A DNA stretch of 12,993 nt from Peribacter sp964404805 (GTDB taxonomy: Bacteria; Patescibacteriota; Gracilibacteria; Peribacterales; Peribacteraceae): contig CAYOLJ010000028.1 of NCBI GenBank assembly GCA_964404805.1, positions 1 to 12,993 of the forward strand. Direction: 5' to 3'. This document shows positions 12,502 through 12,993 of this stretch, in pieces. Positions within the stretch are counted from its first letter, which is position 1; every line of letters starts with the position of its first letter. Under the pieces are notes generated by a model. It had not been told where the DNA came from and ran no database searches. It saw only the letters and a list, made by a program, of their open reading frames with translations. The translations under genes were made by a program, and so were the position numbers.

Positions 12502-12836
12502 GGAGAGAGGAGAACGTAGGGCGTAGCCTATCGTCCCCTTTCACTCTGCGCAATCCCTTCGTTATTCTCTGGCTCCTCCCGCGCACGATCCTCACTGCAA
12601 CGATCACGGCGTATCAGCACACTCTCTCACCGGATCATGGACCGCTTCGGCACCTGTGGCGTTACGGATACTGTCGGCATGAACCCACCTGTTCTGCGTA
12701 CGGAAAAAAGATCATCTGGGAACGAGGAACAATCATCGGAACCCTTCTAACCGCGAAGAGGCTCCTCACGTGTCATCCGTGGAGGAAACCGGACGCCCAG
12801 CGGATCATGCGGACCTCACACCGAAACATGCACTGA
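12489..12836 (+). CDS. yidD: YidD-family membrane protein insertion efficiency factor
   Basis: YidD is a small protein at the inner face of the membrane that helps YidC/Sec-dependent insertion of membrane proteins. Family features are an N-terminal hydrophobic segment (FVILWLLPRTILTATITAYQ), YQHTLSPDHGP, the cysteine motif YCRHEPTCSAYG and CHPWRKP near the end. Typical YidD reads SPLLGPRCRFYPTCSQYA. Here nine extra residues (LRHLWRYGY) sit between GP and CR, a form I associate with Patescibacteria. The start is uncertain. The only ATG, GTG or TTG in frame is TTG 12489, which overlaps the divergent gene's start codon. CTG 12546 would give a protein starting nearer the family's usual point. The purine-rich GGAGAGAGGAGAA at 12502-12514 is the complement of the neighbour's pyrimidine tract, so it may not be a ribosome site. 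The protein ends with a short basic tail after CHPWRKP. Confidence 0.85.
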   Translation: MQKSWREENVGRSLSSPFTLRNPFVILWLLPRTILTATITAYQHTLSPDHGPLRHLWRYGYCRHEPTCSAYGKKIIWERGTIIGTLLTAKRLLTCHPWRKPDAQRIMRTSHRNMH

Positions 12837-12841
12837 GCGCC

Positions 12842-12870
12842 TTCACAAGAGACGATCAGCCCACTATCCT
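12842..12870 (+). promoter_or_regulatory. Predicted promoter of tRNA-Gly
   Basis: TTCACA (12842-12847), 17 bases, then TATCCT (12865-12870). Transcription should start near 12877, leaving a 5' leader of about 23 bases for RNase P to remove before the mature tRNA at 12900. The first box matches five of six consensus bases and the second four of six. Confidence 0.5.
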
Positions 12871-12899
12871 CTGCGAAGAGCTTGTTCCATCACACCACC

Positions 12900-12974
12900 G
12901 CGGGCGTCGTATAATGGCTATTACCCCAGGTTTCCAACCTGGTGACGGCGGTTCGATTCCGCTCGCCCGCTCCA
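12900..12974 (+). tRNA. tRNA-Gly (anticodon TCC), CCA encoded
   Basis: Acceptor stem GCGGGCG (12900-12906) pairs with CGCCCGC (12964-12970). A D arm GTATAATGGCTATTAC follows. The anticodon stem CCAGG/CCTGG (12926-12930 and 12938-12942) closes the 7-base loop TTTCCAA, with anticodon TCC at 12933-12935. The T arm is GGCGG-TTCGATT-CCGCT. Discriminator T and an encoded CCA end the gene at 12974. The sequence is very close to bacterial tRNA-Gly(UCC), which reads GGA and, by wobble, GGG. Nothing suggests a UGA-reading glycine tRNA (anticodon UCA), consistent with the use of UGA as stop in this window. Confidence 0.98.
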
Positions 12975-12993
12975 ACATTTATCACAATAGAGA

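Noticed and set aside
12502..12514. GGAGAGAGGAGAA as a Shine-Dalgarno site for yidD
   Set aside because: No start codon follows at a usable distance, and the stretch is the complement of the pyrimidine tract before the minus-strand gene.
1..12993. CRISPR arrays, insertion sequences, integrases, toxin-antitoxin or phage genes
   Set aside because: No regularly spaced repeats, transposase motifs or recognisable defence or phage proteins were seen on either strand.

Overview
This window looks like a chromosomal segment of a Patescibacteria/CPR-type bacterium, possibly Peregrinibacteria (that rank is a weak guess). Base composition is roughly half G+C by eye, coding density is high and no gene-free stretch exceeds about 175 bases. 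UGA is used as a normal stop. The diagnostic content is a minimal PrgI/TraC-like pair and a T4SS_pilin-type two-helix protein, both common in CPR genomes, mixed with core genes. Almost no start codon has a Shine-Dalgarno sequence.

Layout, left to right. (1) The 3' end of an unrecognised gene (1-486), then a perfect 18-bp inverted repeat made of the unit GGGCGTA (498-564). (2) A ribosomal block: rplK (L11, 628-1050), an unrecognised five-helix membrane protein (1222-1860) and rplA (L1, 1983-2690), with a hairpin-forming CCTTCGACTACGCTCAGG-type repeat before rplA. nusG, rplJ and rplL are not here. (3) A convergent tRNA-dihydrouridine synthase (2712-3686, minus). (4) A T4SS_pilin-like protein (3783-4109) translationally coupled to an AI-2E/PerM-family permease (4106-5368). 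(5) clpC (5535-8141), preceded by an extended -10 promoter and a near-perfect CIRCE operator, so it is probably under HrcA heat-shock control. (6) A PrgI-family protein coupled by an ATGA overlap to a TraC-like protein (8292-9706). No VirB4 ATPase follows. (7) rpsA (S1, 9874-11304), with four S1 domains, a charged linker and a C-terminal module resembling an Ada-type zinc finger that has lost its cysteines. (8) Small genes: a HIT protein (minus) with a Tyr replacing the first histidine of its triad, an unrecognised basic protein with a leaderless-looking promoter, a tiny membrane protein (minus), yidD and tRNA-Gly(TCC).

Most of these genes serve translation and protein fate: L11, L1, S1, Dus, tRNA-Gly, ClpC and YidD. 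The envelope and secretion genes form two short coupled pairs. The most interesting signal cuts across genes. Three promoters sit so close to their ATG that the mRNAs should be leaderless or nearly so. Seven other genes have a pyrimidine-rich tract, instead of a Shine-Dalgarno site, directly before the start codon. No CRISPR array, insertion sequence, phage module or clearly new multi-gene system was seen.
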